A stretch of DNA of 64,000 bases from HXMU1428-3 sp965215715 (GTDB lineage: Bacteria > Pseudomonadota > Alphaproteobacteria > Rhizobiales > HXMU1428-3), in the NCBI GenBank assembly GCA_965215715.1, contig OZ244129.1, positions 1,178,001 to 1,242,000 of the forward strand. The letters are read 5' to 3'. Under the pieces are notes generated by a model. The model made no database searches. It was not told the DNA's origin and saw only the letters and a list, made by a program, of their open reading frames with translations. Position numbers and translations under genes: made by a program. This document shows positions 44,163 through 53,558 of the stretch, piece by piece. Within the stretch, counting starts at the first letter, position 1. The number at the start of each line of letters is the position of its first letter.

Positions 44163-44193
44163 GAAATTTAAGCTGGTTTAAGGAATTTAAGAA

Positions 44194-45588
44194 ATGAGTA
44201 AATCTTATGATGTCGCTGTTATCGGCGGCGGCCCTGGTGGGTATGTAGCTGCCATTAAGGCGTCTCAATTAGGTTTAAATGTTGTTCTTGTTGAACGGGA
44301 GCATTTGGGCGGTATTTGTTTGAACTGGGGGTGTATTCCAACCAAAGCGTTGTTGCGCTCTGCTGAAATTTTAACAACCATCAATCATGCCAGTGAATTT
44401 GGGATTACCGTTGATAAGCCTGGCTATGATTTTGAAAAAATCATCAAACGTTCGCGTGATGTTTCCAAGCGCCTGACACAAGGTGTCGGCTTTTTGATGA
44501 AAAAGAACAAAATCACTGTGATTGATGGCCATGCGAGCCTGAAAGATAAAAACACCTTGTCTGTTAAAACCGATAAGGGTGAGGAAACCGTTTCAGCCAA
44601 AAATATTATCATCGCCACAGGGGCACGGGCGCGTCATTTGCCTGGCCTTGAACCAGATGGCAAGTTTATCTGGACTTATAAAGAAGCTTTGAAGCCAGAT
44701 GTTATGCCTAAAAAACTTTGTGTGATAGGCTCTGGTGCAATTGGTGTTGAATTTGCCTGTTTCTTTAATGCTTTGGGAAGTGACGTGACGGTTGTTGAAT
44801 TGGCTGACCGTATTGTGCCGGCTGAAGATGCTGATATTTCGGCCGCCGCTCAAAAAGCGTTTAAAAGGTCAGGTTTGAACATTCTAACGCAATCGAGTGT
44901 GAAAGAGGCCAAGCCTAAGGGTGATAAAATCTCTGTTACCATTGAAGGCAAAGATGGTAAGACACAAGTAGATGATTTTGACCGGGTTATCTCAGCCGTT
45001 GGCATTACACCAAATGTGGAAGAGCTGAATTTGGAAGGCTTGGGCATTGAGCTAGAGCGCGGCTTCATCAAAACAGATGGCCATAGCCGCACCAATGTTG
45101 AGGGTGTTTATGCCATTGGTGATGTGACCAACCCACCTTGGCTTGCCCACAAAGCCAGCCATGAAGGCGTGATTGCGGTTGAGACCATTGCTGGTCACAA
45201 AGTGGAACCACTTGACCCGCGCCTTATTCCTGGGTGTACATACACCAGCCCGCAGATTGCCTCTGTTGGCTACACGGAAGCAGCGGCCAAAGAGGCCGGC
45301 TTTAAAATTAAGGTTGGTAATTTTCCGTTCCAAGCCAATGGTAAAGCATTGGCCCTTGGTGAACCGGATGGCATGATCAAAACCATTTTTGATGAAGCAA
45401 CCGGAGAACTTCTTGGCGCTCATATGATTGGCGCAGAAGTGACAGAGCTGATCCAGGGGTATGGTGTGGCTATGGGGCTTGAAAGCACAGAGAAAGAGCT
45501 GATGGAAACCATTTTCCCTCATCCGACTTTGTCTGAGATGATGCATGAATCTGTGCTTGATGCTTATGATCAAGCGCTACATATCTAA
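44194..45588 (+). CDS. lpd: Dihydrolipoyl dehydrogenase
   Basis: FAD enzyme (E3) that reoxidises dihydrolipoate with NAD. The FAD fold motif VIGGGPGGYVAAIKA and redox disulfide GGICLNWGCIPTKALL are at the N terminus. The NAD motif VIGSGAIGVEFACFF is central and the C-terminal HPTLSEMMHES holds the catalytic His-Glu. The length is 464 aa. It is the last gene of the pdh operon. Its 3-prime end overlaps by 12 bases that of a convergent acyltransferase gene. Confidence 0.97.
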   Translation: MSKSYDVAVIGGGPGGYVAAIKASQLGLNVVLVEREHLGGICLNWGCIPTKALLRSAEILTTINHASEFGITVDKPGYDFEKIIKRSRDVSKRLTQGVGFLMKKNKITVIDGHASLKDKNTLSVKTDKGEETVSAKNIIIATGARARHLPGLEPDGKFIWTYKEALKPDVMPKKLCVIGSGAIGVEFACFFNALGSDVTVVELADRIVPAEDADISAAAQKAFKRSGLNILTQSSVKEAKPKGDKISVTIEGKDGKTQVDDFDRVISAVGITPNVEELNLEGLGIELERGFIKTDGHSRTNVEGVYAIGDVTNPPWLAHKASHEGVIAVETIAGHKVEPLDPRLIPGCTYTSPQIASVGYTEAAAKEAGFKIKVGNFPFQANGKALALGEPDGMIKTIFDEATGELLGAHMIGAEVTELIQGYGVAMGLESTEKELMETIFPHPTLSEMMHESVLDAYDQALHI

Positions 45589-46668
45589 CACCTGTTTAGA
45601 TAACTTCATTTTTAGTCTTGGCACGATTGTCTTAATGGCCATTAAACTGGGCCGTTCGATGAAGTGCCAAGACAGTATAGCTATTGGCAAAACAATTGGC
45701 AGGCTGGTGAGATAAAGCTGCAAAGCGCTGACATCGCCTAAATGAGTGCGCATCACCTGCTCAATTGGATAATGCCAAATATAGACCCCATAAGAATAAT
45801 CCCCTATCGCATTGTAATAGCGCAACGGCCCGCCTGGCACATAAGCAATCCAAATGCCCAGCAGTGCGGCTGAAGGGATGAGCAAGAACTCGCCTGTTTG
45901 TAATCCAAAATAATAAACAGTGAGCAAAGCTAGCCCCATTGTCAGGGTTGCCAGCGACAGGCTTACAGGAATGAACTTGCGAAAAATATGAACACAGGCG
46001 CCAATTAAGAAGGCGTAGCCAAAGTGCATCAAATGGTCAATAGCAGCAATTTCACGCAAGTTGGTTAGAAATGTTACGCAAAAATAGAGAACAAATCCAA
46101 GCACAGCCAGAATGGTAAAGCGACGTGGAATCAACCATCCAAATAGCCCAACAATAGCAAGGCTTATATAAAAAAAGACTTCGTATTTTAGTGTCCAGAG
46201 GGGCGCATTTACAACGGCATCGTTTGGCAAGCCTTCAAACACCCCTGGCAGTGTGGCATCAGCATTGAGCAAAGACGTCATTGGCCAATAAAGCCAGGTT
46301 CTTAAATCGCTAAAATATCCTGATAAATCTTGTGTGCTGGTTAAGGGGCCGATGATAAAGGCTGTCATGAATGAAACAACAATCAGACCGGGGAAAATGC
46401 GCATAGCCCTTGAAACAGCATAGGCAATCCAATCTTCATGTTTTAACCAACTGGCAGTTACAAGCATGCCGGAGAGGACAAAGAATAAATTGAGTGTGGT
46501 GATACCAAGGGTATATTTTACCGGATAGCTCTCAAAGGTAATGTCATCGCCAATGGTGATGAACATGGCGTGTGCGTACATGATCAACAATGCGCCGATC
46601 ATACGAAGTAAATTAAAATTATTATTGCGTCCATCTATATGAGATTGAATGGAACTAAACTTAAACAT
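45577..46668 (-). CDS. Acyltransferase 3 family membrane protein, copy 1
   Basis: Predicted O-acyltransferase of the OafA/NodX type, 363 aa with about ten membrane helices. The N-terminal signature IDGRNNNFNLLRMIGALLIMYAHA contains the conserved Arg and the His of the family. Later motifs are TPLWTLKYEVFFY-like (here APLWTLKYEVFFY) and DYSYGVYIWHYPIEQ. It could acetylate O-antigen, capsule or another surface glycan; the substrate cannot be read. It is a paralogue of the neighbour, from which it is separated by 41 bases. The ribosome site is weak. Confidence 0.85.
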   Translation of the reverse strand: MFKFSSIQSHIDGRNNNFNLLRMIGALLIMYAHAMFITIGDDITFESYPVKYTLGITTLNLFFVLSGMLVTASWLKHEDWIAYAVSRAMRIFPGLIVVSFMTAFIIGPLTSTQDLSGYFSDLRTWLYWPMTSLLNADATLPGVFEGLPNDAVVNAPLWTLKYEVFFYISLAIVGLFGWLIPRRFTILAVLGFVLYFCVTFLTNLREIAAIDHLMHFGYAFLIGACVHIFRKFIPVSLSLATLTMGLALLTVYYFGLQTGEFLLIPSAALLGIWIAYVPGGPLRYYNAIGDYSYGVYIWHYPIEQVMRTHLGDVSALQLYLTSLPIVLPIAILSWHFIERPSLMAIKTIVPRLKMKLSKQVLDM

Positions 46669-46709
46669 AAGGCTAACTCAACAAAACCTGAAATCTAAAA
46701 ACTATACCC

Positions 46710-47801
46710 TCAAGAGCCATACATTTTTTTCTCTGTTGGTGTGATGAGAGATTTAATCCACTCACTTAACGGGCTTAATTTTGCTAGAGATGGCTTTTCC
46801 ACCAACATCCAAGACAAAACGGCGATTGCTATTGTTAAGGGGAGCGAGACAAATAATAGAGCAAACGGTGAGAACCCACCAATGGCGTACATCAACACTT
46901 GTTGAATGGGATAATGATAGATGTAAACCCCATAAGAATAATCGCCTAACTTGTTATAGTGGCGGATAAAGCCTGCAGGGATATATGCCAACCAGAACAC
47001 AATATAGGCACTGGCACCAATCACGATGGGTTCAGCCAGTTTGCCCCAGACCATATGCGCGCCAAAGGCAAGAAGACCAAGGCCGATGGCGATTGTTATG
47101 TGTAGCGGGATGCTATCGCGATAGACGTAAAAGAAAGTGCCTATAAAAAAGCTTAAACCAAAATGCATCAGATGATTGATGGCGGCGATGTCTCGCAATT
47201 GTGTGGCATAAGTCATCAGCCCATAAGCGAGCAGAACAAGCCCGGTTATAATTGTGAATTTGGTGGAGCGTTTTAAGGCGCCCCAAAGCCCAAGGATTGC
47301 TAATCCAACATAACAAACCACTTCATAACGAAGGGTCCACAGGGCGGCATCTATCTCATAAGGATTAGGGTTGGAGGCAAATACGCCTGGTAACACTGCG
47401 TCAGGTTGCAGGGCTGTGGTGACTGGCACATAAGTCCAGGTTGCCAAAGCCGTGAAATAGTCTTTTAAAGGGATTTCAGTTACAATCGGGCCTATAACAA
47501 AGCATATGATGAGTGAGAGGACAAAAACCCCCGGGATTAGCCGCAGAAAACGGGCGACGCTATAAGAAATTATATCTTTGCGTCTTTGAAAACTTTGTGC
47601 GATTAAAAAGCCACTGGCGATGAAGAAAAAGTTGAGAACAATTTGGCTAAGCTGATAAAGTGCCGGAAAGCGATCATCTGTCATTTCAGGGCCCATTGCC
47701 ATGAAAAAACAATGATAAAAGGCGATAAAGCAAGCTGCTAGAAACCGTAACAGGTTATAGTTATTATCTCGACCTGACATGTGAGTTTCAAGAGGTAGCA
47801 T
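46710..47801 (-). CDS. Acyltransferase 3 family membrane protein, copy 2
   Basis: Second member of the tandem pair, 363 aa from the ATG at 47801 (preceded by TTGGAGAT). It shares with copy 1 the opening SGRDNNYNLLRFLAACFIAFYH, the segment DAALWTLRYEVVCYVGLAI and the motif DYSYGVYIYHYPIQQVL. About ten membrane helices. The likely role is glycan O-acetylation at the inner membrane. The pair interrupts lpd and lipA, which often sit together in relatives, so it looks like an accessory insertion followed or preceded by duplication. Confidence 0.85.
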   Translation of the reverse strand: MLPLETHMSGRDNNYNLLRFLAACFIAFYHCFFMAMGPEMTDDRFPALYQLSQIVLNFFFIASGFLIAQSFQRRKDIISYSVARFLRLIPGVFVLSLIICFVIGPIVTEIPLKDYFTALATWTYVPVTTALQPDAVLPGVFASNPNPYEIDAALWTLRYEVVCYVGLAILGLWGALKRSTKFTIITGLVLLAYGLMTYATQLRDIAAINHLMHFGLSFFIGTFFYVYRDSIPLHITIAIGLGLLAFGAHMVWGKLAEPIVIGASAYIVFWLAYIPAGFIRHYNKLGDYSYGVYIYHYPIQQVLMYAIGGFSPFALLFVSLPLTIAIAVLSWMLVEKPSLAKLSPLSEWIKSLITPTEKKMYGS

Positions 47802-47980
47802 GGGATCTCCAAAGGCGCACAAGTTTGATGTCTTTATAGAATAAATCGTAAGCTTGACGAGCCAAATTATAAGCCATAGTTAAAGATAAACTGTTACGTA
47901 ATTGTCTTTACACTTAATTTTTTAGGATAAAAACCTATATATTGGGATAGTTTCTTTCATATTCAGGATAAAATAGGAAC

Positions 47981-48955
47981 ATGGTCACATTAATTGATAA
48001 TAAAAAAGCGCACTTAACGTCTAAGCGGGCGCGCCATCCAGAAAAGCAAAACCGCCCTGATAGCGTTCCTTTACGCAAGCCTGATTGGATCAGAGTGAAA
48101 GCGCCGGGCTCAAAGGCCTATCAGGTGACCCGTGACATTGTGAAAGAAAAGGGCCTTCACACTGTGTGCGAGGAGGCTGCCTGCCCAAACATTGGTGAAT
48201 GTTGGGAACAGCGCCATGCCACCATGATGATTATGGGCGGCATTTGCACACGCGCTTGTGCCTTTTGTAATGTGACAACAGGCGTGCCTTTGCCGCTTGA
48301 CAAAGAAGAGCCCCAGCGCGTTGCTGAAGCGGTTGCCACTTTGGGCTTGAAACATGTGGTTATCACCTCCGTTGATCGGGATGATTTAGATGATGGCGGG
48401 GCCCAGCATTTTGCTGATGTGATAACTGCCATTCGAGAGGCCACACCGGAGACCACAATTGAAATTCTAACGCCTGACTTTTTACGCAAAGAGGGCGCTT
48501 TGGAAGTTGTGGTGGAAGCCAGACCGAATGTGTTCAACCACAATTTGGAAACTGTGCCACGGCTTTATCTTGATATTCGCCCTGGTGCGCGCTATTTCCA
48601 TTCCATTCGTTTGTTGCAAAAGGTCAAAGAGCTGGACCCTTCCATGTTTACCAAATCTGGCATTATGGTTGGGCTTGGTGAAGAGCGAAAAGAAGTGTTG
48701 CAATTGATGGATGATTTGCGCAGTGCTGATGTTGACTTCATCACCATTGGCCAGTATTTGCAGCCAACCTTAAAACACGCTCCTATTGATCGTTTTTGGA
48801 CACCGGAAGAATTTAAGTCTTTGGAAAAAATGGCTTATGCTAAAAACTTTTTACAGGTTTCATGCACACCATTGACCCGGTCATCCCATCACGCAGGCGA
48901 TGATTTTGCAAAATTAGAGCAGGCTAGAGCTGCAAAGTTTGGCCGTTCATCGTAA
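47981..48955 (+). CDS. lipA: Lipoyl synthase
   Basis: Radical SAM enzyme that inserts two sulfurs into octanoyl groups, completing the lipoyl cofactors of PdhB and PdhC. The auxiliary cluster cysteines are in CEEAACPNIGEC and the radical SAM cysteines in CTRACAFCNV. The conserved RSS tail, supplying the serine ligand, ends the protein (AAKFGRSS). The length, 324 aa, is normal. An AGGATAAAATAGGAA stretch precedes the start. Confidence 0.97.
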   Translation: MVTLIDNKKAHLTSKRARHPEKQNRPDSVPLRKPDWIRVKAPGSKAYQVTRDIVKEKGLHTVCEEAACPNIGECWEQRHATMMIMGGICTRACAFCNVTTGVPLPLDKEEPQRVAEAVATLGLKHVVITSVDRDDLDDGGAQHFADVITAIREATPETTIEILTPDFLRKEGALEVVVEARPNVFNHNLETVPRLYLDIRPGARYFHSIRLLQKVKELDPSMFTKSGIMVGLGEERKEVLQLMDDLRSADVDFITIGQYLQPTLKHAPIDRFWTPEEFKSLEKMAYAKNFLQVSCTPLTRSSHHAGDDFAKLEQARAAKFGRSS

Positions 48956-48967
48956 AAGTCAAAAGCA

Positions 48968-49417
48968 ATGCCTAAATTTGAAACCGTTCGCCGCGTCCCT
49001 GTTAGCGCTGATGCCATGTATGACGTTGTTGCCGATGTTGAGCAGTACCCAGAATTTTTGCCTATGTGTGAGGCTTTGACCATTATTCAGCGCTCTAACA
49101 ATGGGGCGCAAGATGTCATTCAAGCTGATATGACGGTTGCTTATTTAAAACTGAAAGAGCGGTTTCGCTCGCATGTATTGCTGGATAGACAAGCCAAAAC
49201 AATTGAAACCCAAAGCCTTCAAGGCCCGTTCAAGCATCTTGAAAACCACTGGCATTTTAAACCCTTATCTCAGAGCAGCTGTGACGTTGCTTTTAAAATA
49301 GATTATGCTTTTAAAAGCTGGCCTCTGGAAAAACTTATGGGGGGGATGTTTGAGAAAGCTTTTGCCACTTATGCGACCAGCTTTGAAGAGCGGGCCATTG
49401 CTTTGCAAAAAAAATAA
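48968..49417 (+). CDS. RatA/Coq10 family START-like protein
   Basis: A 149-aa protein of the polyketide cyclase/START superfamily, 12 bases behind lipA. It opens FETVRRVPVSADAMYDVVADVEQYPEFLPMC, the hallmark of Coq10/RatA, and ends with the amphipathic FEERAIALQ. In mitochondria Coq10 binds ubiquinone and supports respiration; E. coli RatA was described as a ribosome-binding toxin. Given the class and the context, a quinone-related chaperone role is more likely, but this is inference. Confidence 0.85.
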   Translation: MPKFETVRRVPVSADAMYDVVADVEQYPEFLPMCEALTIIQRSNNGAQDVIQADMTVAYLKLKERFRSHVLLDRQAKTIETQSLQGPFKHLENHWHFKPLSQSSCDVAFKIDYAFKSWPLEKLMGGMFEKAFATYATSFEERAIALQKK

Positions 49418-49422
49418 TCTTC

Positions 49423-49932
49423 TCAATTGGTCTGTTCAAGCGCTTCAAGCCCTAAAGCCAAAGCCTGCAATACGGTTTCTCGCCTGACAGCTGTGCGGCC
49501 AATATCTCCAAATTCATGGCGCAGTACTTTTGAAAATAGACGATTGGTGCCACCAACTGCTGCGATATAAACCAGCCCAACAGGCTTTTCCAAACTGCCA
49601 CCGCCAGGCCCGGCAATGCCTGTGACAGCAAGGGCTAAATCTGCGTTGCTCACGTTTAAAGCACCTGCGGCCATATCAAGGGCAACTTCTTGGCTCACAG
49701 CGCCAAATTTGTTTAAGTTTTCGACAGAGACTGTTAGGGCTTGCTCTTTGGCTTCATTGGAATAGGTAACGTAACCTGCTCCCACGCAATTGGAGGCCCC
49801 GCTCACAGAGGTAAGCGCCCCTGCAATCAGGCCACCGGTGCAGCTTTCTGCGGTTGTTACCCATAACCCTAAGCCTACAGCTTTGTTCACAAGCTTTGTG
49901 GCCGCGCTTATTATTTCCTCGTCAAACATCAA
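49423..49932 (-). CDS. pncC: CinA C-terminal domain protein (nicotinamide-nucleotide amidohydrolase)
   Basis: Deamidates nicotinamide mononucleotide to nicotinate mononucleotide, recycling pyridine nucleotides. It is the stand-alone C-terminal domain, 169 aa. The catalytic serine and context VTTAESCTGGLIAGALTSV are at about residues 27-45, and GIAGPGGGSLEKPVGLVYIA follows. No N-terminal MoCF domain is present, which is usual for the short form. It follows ispDF by 12 bases on the same strand. Confidence 0.9.
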   Translation of the reverse strand: MMFDEEIISAATKLVNKAVGLGLWVTTAESCTGGLIAGALTSVSGASNCVGAGYVTYSNEAKEQALTVSVENLNKFGAVSQEVALDMAAGALNVSNADLALAVTGIAGPGGGSLEKPVGLVYIAAVGGTNRLFSKVLRHEFGDIGRTAVRRETVLQALALGLEALEQTN

Positions 49933-49944
49933 TCGTTGTGTCCT

Positions 49945-51117
49945 TTACAAGAGTATCAATGCTGAGGCAAGCGCTGCAATGCCTTCACGCCGGCCGGTAA
50001 ATCCAAGCCCTTCAGAGGTGGTGGCCTTCACGCTGACCTGGTCAATTTCAAGGGACATGGTGTTTGCAATAAACTGGCGCATAGCAAGACTATGTGGCCC
50101 AATTTTGGGCGCCTCACAAATCAACGTCAAATCAATATTGGCCACCTTGCCGCCGCGCTTTGTGACAAGCTGTACAGCATGCTTTAAAAAGACATCAGAG
50201 GCCGCCCCTTTCCATTGTGGGTCACTGGGGGGGAAATGTTGGCCAATGTCCCCTTCACCGAGCGCGCCATATATGGCATCAGTGATGGCATGCAAGCCAA
50301 CATCGGCGTCAGAATGGCCTTTTAATTTCTTATCAAAGGGAATGGAAATACCGCATAGTATAATTTCATCGCCTTGTTCAAATTCATGCACATCAAAGCC
50401 ATTGCCAATGCGCATGTTTACCCCCTTGTTCAACAGCCGTTCTCCTTTTTCAAAATCATCCTTAGTGGTAATTTTAAAATTATCCGTCTGCGCGTTGATA
50501 ACGTGTACATCAAGTCCAAACCATTCAGCAATGGAAGCGTCATCAGTAAAATCATCTTTTTCACTTTCTTTGGCTTTCTTGTGCGCTGACCAAATATCTG
50601 AAAATAAAAAACCTTGCGGTGTTTGTGCCCCCCATAAGTTACTGCGGTCCAGCGTTTGGCTAACAATATTATGCTCTACCCGTTTTAACGTGTCAGAAAC
50701 CGGTAGGGCCGGTAAAATAGCTGTGTGCTGGTTAAGCCCATTGCAAACCTGGGCAATTAAATCGCTAGAACAGAAGGGGCGGGCACCATCATGAATAAGG
50801 ACTTTTTGGGGCTGGTGGGATTCAAGGGCTGCCAGGCCTGCATAGACGGATTGCTGGCGCGTTGCCCCGCCAAAAACGGGGGCTAATAAGCGTTCACTAT
50901 CAATGTTTGAAGTTGCTTGCTCATAGGCCAGTTCATCGTCAGCGTGAATCACGGTTAAAACATGGTCTATCTGCTCTGTCTCTAAAAAACGCTGAATAAC
51001 ATGATGCAAAACGGGCTTGCCTTGTAGATGAACATACTGCTTAGGCGCCTCATCTTCATACCGAGAGGCCCGCGTTCCGCGCCCTGCGGCCACGATTAGG
51101 GCAACGTTTTTTGCCAT
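49945..51117 (-). CDS. ispDF: Bifunctional IspDF: MEP cytidylyltransferase / MEcPP synthase
   Basis: Catalyses the third and fifth steps of the MEP isoprenoid pathway. Residues 1-225 are IspD (ALIVAAGRGTRAS CTP-binding loop, IHDGARPF, DDASIAEW). Residues about 230-390 are IspF (GNGFDVHEFEQGD zinc-site Asp-His, GHSDADVGLHAITDA, and the tail TSEGLGFTGRREGIAALA). The fusion is standard in alphaproteobacteria. The ATG at 51117 gives 390 aa; upstream in-frame sequence to 51216 is not conserved. Confidence 0.96.
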   Translation of the reverse strand: MAKNVALIVAAGRGTRASRYEDEAPKQYVHLQGKPVLHHVIQRFLETEQIDHVLTVIHADDELAYEQATSNIDSERLLAPVFGGATRQQSVYAGLAALESHQPQKVLIHDGARPFCSSDLIAQVCNGLNQHTAILPALPVSDTLKRVEHNIVSQTLDRSNLWGAQTPQGFLFSDIWSAHKKAKESEKDDFTDDASIAEWFGLDVHVINAQTDNFKITTKDDFEKGERLLNKGVNMRIGNGFDVHEFEQGDEIILCGISIPFDKKLKGHSDADVGLHAITDAIYGALGEGDIGQHFPPSDPQWKGAASDVFLKHAVQLVTKRGGKVANIDLTLICEAPKIGPHSLAMRQFIANTMSLEIDQVSVKATTSEGLGFTGRREGIAALASALILL

Positions 51118-51343
51118 AATTTTTAACCTCTTATCCGAATCCGAAAATAAAACGCTTAGTTCGTTTTTGCCTAAAAAGAAAGTTAAGGTCCCTTTTTGAA
51201 AGAATATCCAGCACAAAAACAGAAATTGGCTTCAAAATTGCAACTAAATCGGCTATATATTGACTAATATTTACTCAAATGACTAGTCTGCATAATTAAT
51301 AGGCACTTGCATCCTTGATTGTGCAAAATATATACAGGGACTC

Positions 51344-52381
51344 ATGCGGTTTATGAACCAGCTAGATCAAACAGGTCAACATCAAGAGCCAAGCTGTGCT
51401 TTATCCATTGGCAATGTTGCGCTTCCAGGCAGAGCGGTTTTAGCGCCAATGTCTGGTGTGACTGATTATCCGTTTCGAAAACTGGCTCATCAGTGGGGCG
51501 CCCCTTTGGTTGTTTCTGAAATGGTCGCTAGCCACTCTTTAATGCAAGAAGATGCTGACACAATGCGCCGCACAGTGGGGAACCATTTAAGTCCATTTGT
51601 TGTTCAGCTTGCCGGCCGTGAAGCACACTGGATGGGGCAAGCTGCGCGCCTTGCCCAGGATTTGGGGGCAGATATTATTGATATCAATATGGGCTGTCCG
51701 GCCAAACAAGTTACCAAGGGTTTGTCAGGATCTGCTTTAATGAAAGACCTTGACCACGCCATAAGCCTTGTTAAGGCAACGGTGCAAGCGGTTCAGGTGC
51801 CTGTGACATTAAAAATGCGTTTGGGCTGGGACCAGGAAAGCATAAACGCCCCCGAACTTGCCAAGCGTGCTGAGGCGGAAGGCGTACAGGCGTTCACAGT
51901 TCATGGCCGTACGCGCCAGCAATTTTATAAAGGCCAGGCTGATTGGTCTCAGGTTAAAGCGGTTAAGCAAGCGGTTTCAAAGCCTGTTTTTGTTAATGGT
52001 GACATTCAAACAATTGAAGATGCCAACAGGGCATTGGCCCTTTCTGGTTCTGATGGTGTGATGATTGGGCGCGGGGCTTATGGGGCCCCATGGCGCCCAG
52101 CGCAAATTTCAAAACAATTGGCTGGCCAGAGCTTTTCTTTGTGCGCTGAGAAAATAAAGACAACCGTTCTTAGCCACTATGACCTCATGTTGAGCCATTA
52201 TGGCAAAGAGTTCGGGCTCAAAGCGGCGCGCAAACATCTTGGTTGGTATGTTGAAAGTTTGGAAGCTGATCCGATCGCGCAAAAAAAATGGCGCCAACAT
52301 TTATGTACAGCAGACAGCGTGCCGCTTGTCATGCAGCACTTAAACAGTTTTTTTAACGAACGGGCAGACCAGACCATATGA
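51344..52381 (+). CDS. dusB: tRNA-dihydrouridine synthase B
   Basis: FMN enzyme that reduces uridine in the D-loop of tRNA. Motifs: LAPMSGVTDYPFRKL, the catalytic-cysteine region DINMGCPAKQVTKG, KMRLGWD, and VHGRTRQQFYKG. The length, 345 aa, is normal. It overlaps ntrB by four bases (ATGA). This nifR3-ntrB-ntrC arrangement is a classic alphaproteobacterial operon, and dusB was first named nifR3 for this reason. Confidence 0.96.
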   Translation: MRFMNQLDQTGQHQEPSCALSIGNVALPGRAVLAPMSGVTDYPFRKLAHQWGAPLVVSEMVASHSLMQEDADTMRRTVGNHLSPFVVQLAGREAHWMGQAARLAQDLGADIIDINMGCPAKQVTKGLSGSALMKDLDHAISLVKATVQAVQVPVTLKMRLGWDQESINAPELAKRAEAEGVQAFTVHGRTRQQFYKGQADWSQVKAVKQAVSKPVFVNGDIQTIEDANRALALSGSDGVMIGRGAYGAPWRPAQISKQLAGQSFSLCAEKIKTTVLSHYDLMLSHYGKEFGLKAARKHLGWYVESLEADPIAQKKWRQHLCTADSVPLVMQHLNSFFNERADQTI

Positions 52382-53550
52382 ACGCCAAAGAGAAAAACAA
52401 ACCAAACAAGAAAACTAAACCGGCTCTTGCGGTTGATCCTTCAACCTCTGACTATATCCAAATTTTAAGTGCTGTGCCCCATCCTATCTTGGTTATTGAT
52501 GAAGATAATAAAATTACCTATGCCAATGCAGCCACTGAACTGTTTTATCAATTAAGCTTGGCGCAATTAAAAAAACATACCATTGAAGAATTGCTGCCGT
52601 TTGGTTCTCCGATCATGACTGCGATTGATCAAGTGCGGCAAAAAAGTTGTAGCTTTAATGAATATGGCATCAATGTTTCCACCCCGCGCTTGAAAGAAAA
52701 CACCATTGTTGATGTGTTTTGCGGCCCTGTCGGTGATGGCAACAGCAACATTTTGCTGCAATTTCAATTGCGGTCTATGGCGCAGATGATTGAGCGCCAG
52801 CTAAGCTATCGCGGGGCAGCGCGCACTGTTAATGGCGTGGCTGCTGTACTTGCCCATGAGATTAAAAATCCGTTATCAGGCATTCGCGGGGCCGCTCAAC
52901 TTTTGGAAACAGCTGTTGAGGAAGATGATCAAATGTTGGCTCAATTGATTTGCCAAGAAACCGACCGGATTAGAGATTTGGTTGACCGGATGGAAGTGTT
53001 TGGCGATGAGCGCCCAATTAAAGCAGAGCCGGTTAACATTCACACTGTTTTGCATCATGTCACAGAGCTTGCACGCAAGGGGTTTGCCAGTGCCATTGAA
53101 ATTAAAGAGATTTATGACCCCAGTTTGCCCAAAGTTTCTGGTGACAGAGATAATCTGGTGCAAATTTTTCTTAATTTGGTGAAAAATGCTTCTGAGGCTT
53201 TGAGCGAAAGTGAGGGGCCAGACAAGCCTGTTATCACACTTTCTACCTCTTTTCGCCCAGGCTTCAGGCTTACGCTTCCGGGCACCAAAGAGCGCGTTTT
53301 ATTGCCGCTTGAAATTATCATTGAAGATAATGGGCGCGGCGTGCGCGAAGATATCTTACCGCATTTGTTTGACCCGTTTGTTACCAGCAAAGCCAATGGT
53401 TCTGGCCTTGGGTTAGCTTTGGTGGCCAAAATGATTTCAGATCATGGTGGCACTATTGAATGTGACAGCAGCAAACAGGGCACCATTTTTCGCGTTTTGC
53501 TTCCCATGGCTGAAACGTCAAATAATAACGACAATATACAAGATCAGTAA
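52378..53550 (+). CDS. ntrB: Nitrogen regulation sensor histidine kinase NtrB
   Basis: Cytosolic kinase/phosphatase that sets NtrC phosphorylation in response to PII proteins. A PAS domain (about residues 28-90) is followed by the dimerisation and phosphoacceptor region AVLAHEIKNPLSGIRGA (His160). The ATP-binding domain has the N box LVKNASEAL, G1 IEDNGRGV, F box and G2 ANGSGLGLALVAK. The length is 390 aa. It is translationally coupled to dusB and followed by ntrC after 8 bases. Confidence 0.96.
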   Translation: MNAKEKNKPNKKTKPALAVDPSTSDYIQILSAVPHPILVIDEDNKITYANAATELFYQLSLAQLKKHTIEELLPFGSPIMTAIDQVRQKSCSFNEYGINVSTPRLKENTIVDVFCGPVGDGNSNILLQFQLRSMAQMIERQLSYRGAARTVNGVAAVLAHEIKNPLSGIRGAAQLLETAVEEDDQMLAQLICQETDRIRDLVDRMEVFGDERPIKAEPVNIHTVLHHVTELARKGFASAIEIKEIYDPSLPKVSGDRDNLVQIFLNLVKNASEALSESEGPDKPVITLSTSFRPGFRLTLPGTKERVLLPLEIIIEDNGRGVREDILPHLFDPFVTSKANGSGLGLALVAKMISDHGGTIECDSSKQGTIFRVLLPMAETSNNNDNIQDQ

Positions 53551-53558
53551 GGCACTTT

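Noticed and set aside
49790..50794. A 334-codon open frame on the + strand
   Set aside because: It is antisense to ispDF and pncC, whose protein motifs are complete. The + strand product is serine/proline-rich with no recognisable domain.
49945..51117. IspD-IspF fusion as a novelty
   Set aside because: IspDF is the standard bifunctional enzyme in alphaproteobacteria.
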